Positions 9,694 through 19,583 of a DNA stretch of 64,000 bases are shown piece after piece. Position numbers and translations under genes: made by a program. The DNA lies in NCBI GenBank assembly GCA_002368355.1, contig AP018281.1:1054001-1118000 (forward strand), read 5' to 3'. The number at the start of each line of letters is the position of its first letter. Within the stretch, counting starts at the first letter, position 1. This DNA is from Chondrocystis sp. NIES-4102 (GTDB lineage Bacteria > Cyanobacteriota > Cyanobacteriia > Cyanobacteriales > Xenococcaceae). Under the pieces are notes generated by a model. It searched no databases, was not told where the DNA came from, and worked only from the letters and a program-made list of their open reading frames with translations.

Positions 9694-9998
9694 TTAACTT
9701 TCCACCGCTCACTGGTTAGAGGTCAATCAATTACGGATAACCGCTCACTGTTTTTCAAATTACCTAGCAAATATTTCCTGAGAAACGTTAACATAAATTA
9801 ACAAGTAAAAAACAAAATAGAGTTACAAAAACTGGTTATCGACTGTATTTAATTGAGCTTTACTGTATTTTACCCAAATTATCAAAGTCTCAGTTAGTTA
9901 ATACAGAACAACTAAGCTAGTTCTGATTAAATGAAAAGGTAACACTCGTTAAAATAACAATAAATATTCTTAATCTTCAGCTAAGGGAGGCTGTCTGA
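9694..9998 (+). promoter_or_regulatory. Long AT-rich leader of ftsH with strong RBS
   Basis: About 300 bp with no ORF. A near-repeat ACCGCTCACTG occurs twice (near 9710 and 9740). The region ends with a strong Shine-Dalgarno AAGGGAGG at 9983-9990, eight bases before the GTG start. It probably carries the ftsH promoter and a long 5' UTR. Confidence 0.55.
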
Positions 9999-11849
9999 GT
10001 GAGTAAAGATAACAATAAAAAATGGCGTAATGCAGGGCTATATGTCTTGTTAGCCATAGTGGTAGTAGCGTTAGGTACTGCCTTTTTAGATAAACAACCT
10101 CAAGCAAGAGAAACTTGGGCATATAGTAAGTTAATTGACGAAGTTCAAAGTAACAAAATAGAAACAGTTAAAATCAGTGCCGATCGCACTAAAGCTCAGG
10201 TAATCGATAGTGAAGGGACACCAGTACTGGTTAATCTACCTAATGATCCTGAATTAATTGATATTTTGAGTGATAACGGTGTAGATATTGCGGTTTTACC
10301 TCAAAGTGATGAAGGAATCTGGTTTAGAGCTTTAAGCAGCCTACTATTCCCTATCTTGCTGTTGGTAGGATTGTTTTTCTTACTTCGCAGAGCGCAAAGT
10401 GGCCCAGGTTCTCAAGCAATGAACTTTGGCAAGTCTAAAGCAAGGGTTCAAATGGAACCTAAGACTCAAGTAACCTTTGGAGATGTAGCTGGTATTGAAC
10501 AGGCAAAACTAGAGCTTACTGAGGTTGTAGACTTTCTTAAAAACGCCGATCGCTTTACTGCTATTGGAGCAAAAATTCCTAAAGGGGTATTGTTAGTCGG
10601 GCCTCCAGGGACAGGTAAAACCTTACTAGCTAAAGCAGTTGCAGGGGAAGCGGGTGTACCTTTCTTTAGTATTTCAGGTTCAGAATTCGTAGAAATGTTT
10701 GTGGGTGTGGGTGCATCCCGTGTCCGCGACCTATTTGAACAAGCAAAAGCTAATGCTCCTTGTATCGTCTTTATCGATGAGATTGATGCTGTCGGTCGTC
10801 AGCGTGGTGCTGGTTTAGGTGGTGGTAATGATGAGAGAGAACAAACTCTTAACCAATTACTGACTGAGATGGATGGTTTTGAAGGCAACACAGGTATTAT
10901 CTTGATTGCTGCTACTAACCGCCCTGATGTATTAGACTCCGCCTTAATGCGTCCTGGTCGTTTCGACCGTCAGGTAGTGGTAGATCGTCCAGACTATTCT
11001 GGTCGTCAAGAAATTCTTAATGTTCATGCTCGTGGCAAAACATTAGCTAAAGATGTAGATCTTAATAAAGTTGCTCGTAGAACTCCTGGATTTACTGGAG
11101 CAGATCTAGCTAACTTACTCAATGAAGCAGCAATTTTAGCAGCCCGTCGTAGCTTAACCGAAATTTCGATGGATGAAGTCAATGATGCGATCGATCGCGT
11201 TATGGCAGGACCTGAGAAGAAAAACCGTGTGATGAGCGAAAAACGCAAAGAGTTAGTGGCTTATCATGAAGCTGGTCACGCTCTAGTTGGGGCTTTAATG
11301 CCTGATTACGACCCAGTACAGAAAATTAGTATTATTCCCCGTGGACGCGCTGGCGGTTTAACTTGGTTTACTCCTAGCGAAGAACGCATGGAATCAGGTT
11401 TATATTCTCGTTCCTATCTACAAAACCAAATGGCAGTAGCTTTAGGCGGTCGTCTAGCAGAAGAAATCGTCTACGGTGAAGAAGAAGTAACTACTGGTGC
11501 TTCCAATGACCTACAACAGGTAACTAGAGTAGCGCGTCAAATGGTAACTCGTTTTGGCATGAGCGATCGCTTGGGGCCAGTGGCTTTAGGTCGTCAAAAT
11601 GGTAACGTCTTTATGGGTCGTGATATTGCTTCTGACCGTGATTTCTCCAATGAAACCGCAGCAGCGATCGATGAAGAAGTCCGTAATTATGTAGATCAGG
11701 CTTATAGTCGTGCTAAAAAAGTCTTGTCAGAAAACCGTCATGTTTTAGATCGTTTGGCAGAAATGTTAATCGAAAAAGAAACTGTAGAAGCGGATGAATT
11801 GCAAGAAGTATTAGCAAGTAATAATGTGAAAATGGCTTCTTTAGCTTAA
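9999..11849 (+). CDS. ftsH: ATP-dependent zinc metalloprotease FtsH
   Basis: 616 residues; GTG start chosen because AAGGGAGG sits at the right distance. TM1 at about 10-28, a lumenal/periplasmic domain, TM2 at about 107-127, then the AAA+ domain with Walker A GPPGTGKT (201-208), Walker [12 protein letters not shown] and the second region of homology. The M41 protease domain has HEAGH at 423-427. Length and N-terminus resemble the cyanobacterial FtsH3 type (slr1604-like, from memory), the common partner subunit in hetero-hexamers that degrade damaged membrane and photosystem proteins. Monocistronic, with a terminator directly behind it. Confidence 0.97.
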   Translation: MSKDNNKKWRNAGLYVLLAIVVVALGTAFLDKQPQARETWAYSKLIDEVQSNKIETVKISADRTKAQVIDSEGTPVLVNLPNDPELIDILSDNGVDIAVLPQSDEGIWFRALSSLLFPILLLVGLFFLLRRAQSGPGSQAMNFGKSKARVQMEPKTQVTFGDVAGIEQAKLELTEVVDFLKNADRFTAIGAKIPKGVLLVGPPGTGKTLLAKAVAGEAGVPFFSISGSEFVEMFVGVGASRVRDLFEQAKANAPCIVFIDEIDAVGRQRGAGLGGGNDEREQTLNQLLTEMDGFEGNTGIILIAATNRPDVLDSALMRPGRFDRQVVVDRPDYSGRQEILNVHARGKTLAKDVDLNKVARRTPGFTGADLANLLNEAAILAARRSLTEISMDEVNDAIDRVMAGPEKKNRVMSEKRKELVAYHEAGHALVGALMPDYDPVQKISIIPRGRAGGLTWFTPSEERMESGLYSRSYLQNQMAVALGGRLAEEIVYGEEEVTTGASNDLQQVTRVARQMVTRFGMSDRLGPVALGRQNGNVFMGRDIASDRDFSNETAAAIDEEVRNYVDQAYSRAKKVLSENRHVLDRLAEMLIEKETVEADELQEVLASNNVKMASLA

Positions 11850-11890
11850 AGTCGTTTCCTGATAATTTACAAGTTTTAGGATAAGTAAGA

Positions 11891-11920
11891 CAGTACTCAT
11901 AGTTTTGGGTACTGTTTTTT
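11891..11920 (+). terminator. Rho-independent-type terminator after ftsH
   Basis: CAGTAC at 11891-11896 pairs with GTACTG at 11909-11914; two more inner pairs, one of them G-U, give an 8-bp stem. Six T residues follow at 11915-11920. It overlaps the last codons of the convergent RTX-like gene. Confidence 0.85.
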
Positions 11921-12380
11921 ATTATTTAGTGTTTCTACTTTAATTTTGCTATCAGCAAACTGAATAAATTCAATATCTAATAAAAGATCTTCGTCATCAA
12001 TATTGATTATATGATTGTTATTTAAGGTGCGAATATTAGTGTTTTTATAGCGTTTATCTTCATAAATTACTGTATCAATTCCTTCTCCACCCTGTACTTT
12101 ATCGTTGCCTTTCCCTGGAGTGATCATGTCATCTCCATCATGGGCTGCAATAGTATCGTTTCCTAAACCTCCATTGAGAATATTATCTCTTTTATTACCA
12201 ATTATTTTGTGATCACCACCATTGCCATTCGCCCCCGTCAGGAGCATATCCTAGGGTGATTTCGTTGTCATTATCATTACCTTCCATAATTACGCGCAAA
12301 GGATCAAGCTCGGCGTTAATTTTTTCTACACTAGCAAGTATTGAACAAAGCAATACAATTAGAGTTAAATATAATTTCAT
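11897..12380 (-). pseudogene. Small secreted RTX-like (hemolysin-type Ca-binding) protein, frameshifted
   Basis: A start at 12380 gives a clear signal peptide (MKLYLTLIVLLCSILASVEK, cleavage about INA-EL) and the beginning of an acidic domain (GNDNDNEITLGYAPD). The frame then breaks at a run of five C at 12232-12236. Removing one base joins it to the downstream frame, which contains RTX nonapeptide-like repeats (NGGLGNDTI, HDGDDMI, GKGNDKV, GGEGIDTV). The joined protein would be about 160 residues. RTX repeats bind calcium in secreted proteins. The break in a homopolymer may be a sequencing error or a true phase-variation-like lesion. Confidence 0.72.
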
Positions 12381-12471
12381 CTGAAAAACTGAAGCATAAA
12401 ATTTACTCTATTATGTAGAATGTTGAACTTTTTTTATTGTGATGCAAATTTCCCTGATTAATGATATGAAA

Positions 12472-13101
12472 CTAAAGGGGATAGCTACTATTAAAATCTC
12501 GACCACCATATCGAACTAAAATTGCGCCTGTGTGTCCTGTAAATAGCCAAAAAATAGCTCTTGCACCATCACGCCAACACTTTTCGATAGGTTCGGGGGG
12601 ATTATCGGAAGGGACGGCAATAGGCTTAAAATCTATTCCTCGACTACCTAAGACTATTTCGCCGATTATTTTAGCCCGTTGCATATGGTTTTCTGAAGTA
12701 ATTAGGTATACACTATCTATTCCTTGAGCTTTCAAATCATCGACTAAAGTAGTAAAGTTGGTGACAGTATCACTAGCACGATAATCAAAGTGTAAGCGAT
12801 CGCTTTCTATTCCTTGGTTGGCAAAAATTTTTTGAGCATATTCTTGAGGACTACCAGAAGAAATCCAAATAGGTAATTGCGGATACTTTTGGGCTAATTG
12901 AGCAGCAAAACGTTCTCTCTCTTCGTGTCCTCCCAAAACGAGTAGAGCTTCGGGAGTATTAGTTACGGAATTACGTATCGGTTTAAATCCCAAACATAGG
13001 GAAACAGTGACGATGGATAACAAAAATAAATTTTTCAGTTGGCTAGAAGAATTTGCCACCACTAAATTTGTTTTCTCTCTAGATTGAAAAATGAATAACA
13101 T
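12472..13101 (-). CDS. YdcF/ElyC-like (DUF218) envelope protein
   Basis: About 209 residues from the ATG at 13101; a GTG two codons upstream (13107) is possible. One hydrophobic segment (about 25-42, FLLSIVTVSLCLGF) acts as a signal anchor. The DUF218 fold follows with EALLVLGGHEERERFAA, IWISSGSPQEYAQ, ASDTVTNFTTLVD and VYLITSENHMQRAK. Family members (SanA, ElyC, YdcF) affect envelope integrity and polysaccharide metabolism, but the biochemical reaction is not settled. No operon partner. Confidence 0.82.
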   Translation of the reverse strand: MLFIFQSREKTNLVVANSSSQLKNLFLLSIVTVSLCLGFKPIRNSVTNTPEALLVLGGHEERERFAAQLAQKYPQLPIWISSGSPQEYAQKIFANQGIESDRLHFDYRASDTVTNFTTLVDDLKAQGIDSVYLITSENHMQRAKIIGEIVLGSRGIDFKPIAVPSDNPPEPIEKCWRDGARAIFWLFTGHTGAILVRYGGRDFNSSYPL

Positions 13102-13107
13102 AGGCAC

Positions 13108-13392
13108 AATACCGAAATTGGCTTTTTAGTTATAGCAGCAAAGAATGTCTAAAAATTAGCAATATTAAACTAAATTTGGGCATTTTTGAGCGTGGGAAAC
13201 GTCTGTGTTGCTCCCACAACTATATAACGCTGCTCCAGCCAAATATCTATTTTTAGTTAAAACTTAATCCATTTTAGATAGGTAAAATCAAAATGTCTCT
13301 AGAGATTACTGATAAATAATAAACAACAAGGGTGCAGATTTTGTTACTCTTGAAGACGCTGTATTTTAAATATTATTACCTAACTACCAAGC
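13108..13392. other. Leader region upstream of aspS with a hairpin
   Basis: 285 bp without a gene. A possible hairpin is formed by GTGGGA and TCCCAC around 13192-13220, with no U-run after it. It may be part of the aspS 5' UTR. I see no T-box signature. Confidence 0.35.
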
Positions 13393-15183
13393 ATGAGAAC
13401 TAACTACTGTGGCAAATTGCGAGCCGAACATATAGACCAAACCGTTACTATTTATGGCTGGGTTGATCGTCGTCGTGATCACGGAGGCGTAATTTTTATT
13501 GACTTGCGCGATCGCACTGGCACAGTCCAAATTGTTAGTGATCCTCAACGTACACCACAGTCTTATGCTGATGCGTCAACTCTTCGTAGTGAGTATGTAG
13601 TCAAAGCGGTAGGTAAGGTGAGTATACGTCCGCCAGAATCTTTAAATGATAAGTTACCAACAGGACAAATAGAAATTTACGCCCAATCAATTGAAGTCCT
13701 CAATGCAGTGAGCAAGCAATTACCATTCCAAGTTTCTACGGCGGATACGGAAAATGTGGGGGAAAAATTACGCCTCAAACATCGTTACTTGGATTTAAGA
13801 CGGGAGCGCATGGCAAAGAATCTTCAGTTACGCCATCAGGTGGTTAAAGCAATGCGCCGTTTCCTAGAAGACGAAGAAAACTTTATGGAGATTGAAACCC
13901 CAATTTTAACTCGTTCAACTCCAGAAGGAGCGCGAGACTATCTTGTACCTTCCCGTGTCAACCCAGGGGAATGGTATGCTTTACCTCAATCTCCCCAGCT
14001 ATTTAAACAATTACTGATGGTGTCGGGATGCGATCGCTATTATCAAATTGCTCGTTGTTTTCGTGATGAGGATTTGAGGGCGGATCGACAACCTGAATTT
14101 ACTCAGTTGGATATGGAAATGAGTTTTATGTCTCAAGATGAGATTATCGAACTCAATGAAGCCTTAACTTGTCATATCTTTAAAACCGTTAAAAATATCG
14201 ACATTCCTCGTCCTTTTCCCCGTATTACCTATGCGGAATCTATGGCACGTTATGGTACAGATCGACCAGATACTCGCTTTGCCTTAGAATTAGTAGATGT
14301 TTCAGATATCTTACAAGGTTCAGGGTTTAAAGTATTTGCGGATGCGATCGCCCTTGGGGGTACTGTTAAAGTTTTACCCATACCTAACGGCAATGATCAG
14401 ATATCCAATGTGCGGATCAAACCTAAAGGTGACATTTTTAATGAAGCGGTAACCGCAGGTGCTAAAGGAATTGCCTATATTAGGGTACGTGATAATAACG
14501 AAATTGATACCATTGGCGCAATCAAAGATAATCTTACTCCAGAGCAAAAAGAAGAACTATTAAGCCGTACAGGAGCAAAACCAGGGCATTTACTACTATT
14601 TGGTGCAGGAGAGACAAATATAGTCAACAAATCTTTAGATCGCTTACGCTTATATATTGCCCAAGAATTAGGGTTGATCGATAACGAGCAAATCAATCTT
14701 TTATGGGTAACGGAATTTCCCATGTTTGAATGGAATGGGGACGAAAAACGCTATGAAGCACTACACCACCCCTTTACCGCTCCCTATCCCGAAGATATAG
14801 CAGATTTAACAACAGCTAGAGCGCAGGCTTACGATCTAGTTTATAACGGTATCGAAGTTGGGGGAGGTAGTTTAAGGATTTATCAAAAGGATATCCAAGA
14901 ACAAGTATTTCAGGCGATCGGTTTATCTGTTGAGGAAGCTTACAATAAATTTGGTTTTCTCCTCGAAGCTTTTGAATACGGCACTCCACCTCACGGGGGT
15001 ATTGCTTACGGGTTGGATCGACTGGTGATGTTACTAGCCAAAGAAGAATCAATTCGCGATGTTATTGCTTTTCCCAAAACTCAACAAGCTAGTTGTTTAC
15101 TTACTGCTGCACCAGGTGCTGTAGATGCTAAACAATTAAAAGAATTAGAAATCGCTTCAACCTATAAGCCAAAAAAAGATTAA
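13393..15183 (+). CDS. aspS: Aspartyl-tRNA synthetase
   Basis: 596 residues, bacterial length. It has an N-terminal OB-fold anticodon-binding domain (about 1-110, [18 protein letters not shown]), then class II motif 1 and motif 2 ([20 protein letters not shown]), the bacterial GAD insertion (about 280-420), and motif 3 ([10 protein letters not shown]) near the C-terminus. It charges tRNA-Asp; many cyanobacterial enzymes are non-discriminating and also charge tRNA-Asn, which cannot be decided here. It stands alone ahead of the DUF3727-mltG pair. Confidence 0.97.
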   Translation: MRTNYCGKLRAEHIDQTVTIYGWVDRRRDHGGVIFIDLRDRTGTVQIVSDPQRTPQSYADASTLRSEYVVKAVGKVSIRPPESLNDKLPTGQIEIYAQSIEVLNAVSKQLPFQVSTADTENVGEKLRLKHRYLDLRRERMAKNLQLRHQVVKAMRRFLEDEENFMEIETPILTRSTPEGARDYLVPSRVNPGEWYALPQSPQLFKQLLMVSGCDRYYQIARCFRDEDLRADRQPEFTQLDMEMSFMSQDEIIELNEALTCHIFKTVKNIDIPRPFPRITYAESMARYGTDRPDTRFALELVDVSDILQGSGFKVFADAIALGGTVKVLPIPNGNDQISNVRIKPKGDIFNEAVTAGAKGIAYIRVRDNNEIDTIGAIKDNLTPEQKEELLSRTGAKPGHLLLFGAGETNIVNKSLDRLRLYIAQELGLIDNEQINLLWVTEFPMFEWNGDEKRYEALHHPFTAPYPEDIADLTTARAQAYDLVYNGIEVGGGSLRIYQKDIQEQVFQAIGLSVEEAYNKFGFLLEAFEYGTPPHGGIAYGLDRLVMLLAKEESIRDVIAFPKTQQASCLLTAAPGAVDAKQLKELEIASTYKPKKD

Positions 15184-15355
15184 GCAATCAACGGTGAGCA
15201 GTTAGTAGTTATCAGTGAGGAATTTCAGATTCTGCATCCTTTAAAATGGTATCCTGAAATTTACGATAAAACTGCTGCTTACCGTACGGATTAAAAGCTT
15301 AAAGTAATATTCAAACTTAATAATTTAGCCAAAAATATTTTTAAGAAAAAAAACT

Positions 15356-15916
15356 ATGTCATCATCTCAGTTTAATCGAGACGAACAATACGAAGAGGAA
15401 ACTCTGACAATTGTTGATGAAAACGGGCGATCGCTCCCCTGTTATATAGAACAATCCTTAGAGATTGATAATATGACTTATTTACTCTTAGTACCCGTGG
15501 ATATCCCTGTGGTAATCATGAGTATTAATAATGACGACGAGGAAGAATTAGAAGCAGCCATGTTAGACGACGATCAAGAGATCGCCGAAATATTTGATAA
15601 CGCTAAGGCGGTTTTGGCAGAGCAAGATTTATATCTCTACCATACAGCCTACACTCTCACGGCTACAGGAGAGTTACCCCCCATAGAAGAAGATCAGATT
15701 TTGACTTTAGATACTGATGATGAAGAAGAAGAGATAGAAGAAGAATTACAGTCTCTAGCTTACTTTTATCATGCAGATCAAAAATACGGTATTTATACAC
15801 CCCTAACACCCTTATTGTTTTTTGCGCGTTACGACGAGGAAAACCGTTTAGAATTAGTTTCTCCAGATCAGGAAAACTTGATGCCAATTTTAGAGGAATT
15901 ACTCTCAGAGGAGTAG
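15356..15916 (+). CDS. DUF3727 family protein
   Basis: 186 residues, very acidic, with a glutamate/aspartate-rich run near 120-130. The N-terminal part (ETLTIVDENGRSLPCYIEQS) resembles DUF1292-like small domains, and the rest matches the cyanobacterial and plastid-lineage DUF3727 family. The function is unknown. It lies about 106 bp ahead of mltG on the same strand, a pairing I believe is common in cyanobacteria, so a link with envelope growth is possible but unproven. Confidence 0.8.
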   Translation: MSSSQFNRDEQYEEETLTIVDENGRSLPCYIEQSLEIDNMTYLLLVPVDIPVVIMSINNDDEEELEAAMLDDDQEIAEIFDNAKAVLAEQDLYLYHTAYTLTATGELPPIEEDQILTLDTDDEEEEIEEELQSLAYFYHADQKYGIYTPLTPLLFFARYDEENRLELVSPDQENLMPILEELLSEE

Positions 15917-16022
15917 CAAATTAAGAGGTTTAGAGGCAATAAGAAAAAACCAAGGTAAAATCAAATTCAAATTCTCGAAATTGATATTTCACCTGCACTA
16001 CTTAGCTAAATATCTAGACCAA

Positions 16023-17120
16023 ATGACTACTCAAAATAAATCTAAATATAGCCGAAATACTCGTAAACCATCCCTAATTAACCTAGCGATTAAGATTGTT
16101 CCCTTAACCATCGGTACATTACTACTATTAGGTTGGGTTGGATGGAAGGGGATGACTGCCCCCGTAGAAGGAAAAGGCGAGCAAATCGATAAAAACAAGC
16201 AAGTTCAGTTTACAGTTAAGCAAGGAGTCTCAGGTAATCAATTGGGAGTAGAATTAGCCAAGGCAGGGTTAATCAAATCGAGTAACGGTTGGAAACTGTG
16301 GACGAAAATCAAACAGGCGCAGGATGATGCTGGTGGTTTTAAAGCTGGTACTTATTTAATCTCACCCCAAGAATCCCTCAGTGCGATCGCCGAAAAGATT
16401 TGGCAGGGAGAAATAATGCAGACTAACTTTACCATTCCTGAAGGTTGGTCTACAAGGCAAATGGGGGCATATTTTGAGTCTTTGGGTTATTTTAAGGCAG
16501 CAGAGTTTGAAAAAGCAGTTAGAGAGATTCCCTATGAGCAATATCCCTGGTTACCTCCAAATTTGCCAATTTTAGAAGGGTTTTTATATCCAGATACCTA
16601 TAAAATATCTAGCGATCGCATCAATAAACCCCAAGCAATTATTAAAACGATGTTGACTCAGTTTGAAAAAATTGCCCTACCAGTGTATCAAGCAAACCAG
16701 CCAACTATGAGTCTTTTAGATTGGGTAACTCTTAGTAGTATTGTGGAAAAAGAAGCCGTAGTCGGATCAGAAAGAGAATTGATTGCTGGGGTGTTTACAG
16801 CACGACTTAATCAGGGAATGAGATTAGAATCAGATCCCACCGTTGAATATGGTTTGGGTATTAGACAAACTGCTGATCAACCTTTAACCTATGCCCAAGT
16901 AGGAACACCATCTCCCTATAATACCTACATGAACGCAGGTTTAACCCCCACTCCCATCGCCTCCCCAGGAATTGCTAGTCTTAAAGCAACCTTAAATCCA
17001 GAAGATACTAGTTATTTATTCTTTGTCGCCCGTTATGATGGCACTCATATCTTTAGCAAGACTTTAAGTGAACACGAAGCAGCTACTAGAGAAATTCGTC
17101 GTCAAAGAAATCTTCAATAA
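16023..17120 (+). CDS. mltG: Endolytic transglycosylase MltG (YceG-like)
   Basis: 365 residues from the ATG at 16023 (MTTQNKSKYS); an in-frame TTG 14 codons upstream is less likely because the residues it adds resemble no known start. A basic N-terminus and one membrane anchor (about 25-45) are followed by a LysM-like domain (VSGNQLGVELAKAGLI) and the YceG catalytic domain, with the glutamate in LSSIVEKEAVVGSE and the conserved segments LESDPTVEYGLG and PSPYNTYMNAGL. It cuts nascent peptidoglycan strands and sets glycan length. Confidence 0.95.
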   Translation: MTTQNKSKYSRNTRKPSLINLAIKIVPLTIGTLLLLGWVGWKGMTAPVEGKGEQIDKNKQVQFTVKQGVSGNQLGVELAKAGLIKSSNGWKLWTKIKQAQDDAGGFKAGTYLISPQESLSAIAEKIWQGEIMQTNFTIPEGWSTRQMGAYFESLGYFKAAEFEKAVREIPYEQYPWLPPNLPILEGFLYPDTYKISSDRINKPQAIIKTMLTQFEKIALPVYQANQPTMSLLDWVTLSSIVEKEAVVGSERELIAGVFTARLNQGMRLESDPTVEYGLGIRQTADQPLTYAQVGTPSPYNTYMNAGLTPTPIASPGIASLKATLNPEDTSYLFFVARYDGTHIFSKTLSEHEAATREIRRQRNLQ

Positions 17121-17122
17121 TT

Positions 17123-17150
17123 GATAATGGATAATGGATAATTGATAATT
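17123..17150 (+). repeat. 7-bp tandem repeat (GATAATG/GATAATT, 4 units)
   Basis: Four consecutive heptamers begin one base after the mltG stop codon: two GATAATG and two GATAATT. Another STRR family with the same period of seven as the other tracts in the window. Confidence 0.88.
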
Positions 17151-17235
17151 GCCTTTCCCAAAAAGAAGATTAAAGACTTTTTTCGTTTGATTATTGTAAA
17201 TTACCCATTAATAAAACTCTGGGGTAACCAGTAAC

Positions 17236-18177
17236 ATGGATTTATTGCGATCGCTTCCTATTGGTTCATATCTCGAACAGCCTGTAACTTGGCTACATCG
17301 AATTGATCCACGAGTAAAATTAGTCTGGTTGATGACTTTTTTAATTGCTCCTCTGTTGAGTAATCCTTTATGGCGCATTACTTTAGCAGTATTCTTAATC
17401 CTGTTGACGCTATTGGCTGGAATTCCCAGGCGAGTTTGGCGACAGCAAATGGGATGGTTATTGCTGCTATGTACATTTCTATTTTTATTTAGTAGTATTG
17501 CTCCTGATAGTTTGGGGGTTAAGCATCAGCCACGATTAGCTCAAGATTGTGATAACCTAACTGTTCAGACGCAGAGTGATATTACTCCTTGTTCGTCTAA
17601 ATTACCCCAGGCTACAGATTATCGTTATGTCTTGTATGAACAGCCTCGTTTTGCTTTTCTGCCTAAGATAGTAGTTACCCGTCGATCTTTAGATGTAGCG
17701 GTGAGAGTTTCCACCTTAATTTTTACCCTGATCTATAGTACTAATTTATATCTGCTGACTACTGCGCCTGAAGAGATTACCGAAGGCTTAGATGATTTAA
17801 TGAGTCCGTTACGTCGTTTAAATTTACCTGTTTCGGAAATTACTCTTACCCTAACTCTGTCTTTGCGTTTTATTCCTCTAGTTTTAGAAGAAGTGCAGAA
17901 TTTAGTTCGTTCAGTACGTACTAGGGCGATCGATTGGAAGAAATTGGGTATACGTCGTAGTGCGCAATTGTGGTTGATTGTTTCGGAGAAATTATTAGAA
18001 AACTTATTATTGAGAGCCGAACAAATTGCTACAGCGATGGATGTGCGAGGGTTTACTAGTCCTAATGAACATCGAGTTCAATGGCATCAACTACAGTTAC
18101 GCTGGCGTGATTGGTTGGCTTTGGGTGTTTTGATTCCTTTTTGGTTTATGAGGTTGTTGATTGGGGGGATATCTTAA
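17236..18177 (+). CDS. EcfT/CbiQ-like energy-coupling-factor transmembrane protein
   Basis: 313 residues. Two or three membrane helices near 30-95, a polar insert of about 60 residues (about 95-155), then helices at about 160-185 and near the end (about 292-310). The coupling region contains LRFIPLVLEEVQNLVRSVRTRA and AMDVRGF, the two short Ala-Arg motifs with which EcfT proteins contact their ATPases. No ATPase or S-component gene is nearby, so it may work with a shared ECF ATPase or have a different role. It is followed five bases later by the PabB-like gene. Confidence 0.82.
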   Translation: MDLLRSLPIGSYLEQPVTWLHRIDPRVKLVWLMTFLIAPLLSNPLWRITLAVFLILLTLLAGIPRRVWRQQMGWLLLLCTFLFLFSSIAPDSLGVKHQPRLAQDCDNLTVQTQSDITPCSSKLPQATDYRYVLYEQPRFAFLPKIVVTRRSLDVAVRVSTLIFTLIYSTNLYLLTTAPEEITEGLDDLMSPLRRLNLPVSEITLTLTLSLRFIPLVLEEVQNLVRSVRTRAIDWKKLGIRRSAQLWLIVSEKLLENLLLRAEQIATAMDVRGFTSPNEHRVQWHQLQLRWRDWLALGVLIPFWFMRLLIGGIS

Positions 18178-18182
18178 ATCCC

Positions 18183-19583
18183 ATGAGTGAGCGAATCATT
18201 ACCCCCTCCCTTAAATCATGGCATTGGCGATCGCTTGAGTTGGAAAATCGCACGGGTTCAGAAGTATTTACTGCTTTGTTTGCTAAAGGCGCGATCGCTA
18301 GTTTATTGGAAAGCCCTGCTAAAGCTGATCCGCAATATCCCCATTTGGCTCAATATTCTATTTGTGCGGGATCTCCCCGTATAGTGGGAAATCAACCTCG
18401 ATTATGGACTCCTGTTATAGGGAAAATTTTACCTCATCTACGTTCATTACTTGCTCTGGGTAGTAATAATTATCTAGAAGATCCTCAAGTCGCCCATCTT
18501 CCTTTTACTGGTGGTTGGTTGGGTTGGTTGGGTTATGATTTGGCTTGGGAAATTGAACGTTTACCTACTTTAAATCAGGATAATTTGCCTTTTCCTGTGG
18601 CTTATTGGTATGAACCTGATTGTTTTGCTGTTTTAGATCACTTGCAACAAACCCTTTGGCTGGCTGCTACTGAAATTGAGCAACTCGATGAGTTGGAAGC
18701 TAAATTAAACGCTGCAACTTCCCCCCCGAACCTCACTCCCCCTTCCACTGGTTTAGAAATCTCTTTTCTTACCGACGAGCAACAATATCAAAATGCTGTA
18801 AAACAAGCTAAACAATATATTAAAGCAGGAGATATTTTTCAAACTAATTTATCCTTGCGCTTTCAAACCCAAACAAGCTGTGATAGTTGGCTAATTTATC
18901 GTCGCCTACAGCAAATTAACCCCTCCCCCTTTGCTAGTTATTGGCGATCGCCCTGGGGAGATGTTATTAGTTGTTCTCCTGAAAGATTGGTACAGCTACA
19001 GGGTAAGCAAGCTCAAACTCGCCCCATTGCAGGTACAAGAAGAAGAGGTACAGATCTTAAGAGCGATCGCGCTCTGGCTACGGAATTATTAACTAACACC
19101 AAAGAAAGAGCGGAACATATTATGTTAGTTGATTTAGAGCGCAATGATCTCGGTAAAGTCTGTCAGTGGGGTACGGTTAAAGTAGATGAACTATTGGTGA
19201 TTGAACGTTATAGTCATGTGATGCACTTGGTTAGTAATGTTAAAGGGATTTTAAAAAGCGATCGCCATGCTATCGATTTAATTGCTGGAGTCTTCCCTGG
19301 GGGTACAATTACAGGTTGTCCTAAAGTTCGTTGTCTGGAAATTATTGAGGAGTTAGAACCTATTCGTCGCAGTCTTTTTTATGGTTCTTGTGGTTATCTT
19401 GATCGTCGCGGTAATCTGGATTTAAATATTTTAATTCGTACTCTTTTATATGTTAAACCTCCCCACACTCCCTTAGCCCAGGTATACGGACAAGTTGGGG
19501 CTGGTATTGTTGCTGATAGTGATCCTTTGCGGGAATGGTTGGAATCTCTTAATAAGGCGGAAGCCCAAATTGCAGCCCTATAA
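18183..19583 (+). CDS. pabB: Chorismate-binding enzyme, PabB/TrpE type (aminodeoxychorismate or anthranilate synthase component I)
   Basis: 466 residues from the ATG at 18183 (MSERIITPSL); a longer frame would overlap the upstream gene by 67 bp and is unlikely. The N-terminal domain is shorter than in TrpE. The chorismate-binding domain has AGDIFQTNLSLRFQ, RPIAGTRRRG, HIMLVDLERNDLGKV, YSHVMHLVSNV, GGTITGCPKVR and GAGIVADSDP. E. coli PabB has Lys in the PIKGT motif; here it is PIAGT, as in TrpE. The short N-terminus and context favour a folate-pathway PabB, but anthranilate synthesis cannot be excluded. The stop overlaps the next start (TAATG). Confidence 0.85.
   Translation: MSERIITPSLKSWHWRSLELENRTGSEVFTALFAKGAIASLLESPAKADPQYPHLAQYSICAGSPRIVGNQPRLWTPVIGKILPHLRSLLALGSNNYLEDPQVAHLPFTGGWLGWLGYDLAWEIERLPTLNQDNLPFPVAYWYEPDCFAVLDHLQQTLWLAATEIEQLDELEAKLNAATSPPNLTPPSTGLEISFLTDEQQYQNAVKQAKQYIKAGDIFQTNLSLRFQTQTSCDSWLIYRRLQQINPSPFASYWRSPWGDVISCSPERLVQLQGKQAQTRPIAGTRRRGTDLKSDRALATELLTNTKERAEHIMLVDLERNDLGKVCQWGTVKVDELLVIERYSHVMHLVSNVKGILKSDRHAIDLIAGVFPGGTITGCPKVRCLEIIEELEPIRRSLFYGSCGYLDRRGNLDLNILIRTLLYVKPPHTPLAQVYGQVGAGIVADSDPLREWLESLNKAEAQIAAL

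Noticed and set aside
13192-13220. T-box or other riboswitch before aspS
   Set aside because: Only one short hairpin; no T-box consensus, and such leaders are not expected for aspS in cyanobacteria.
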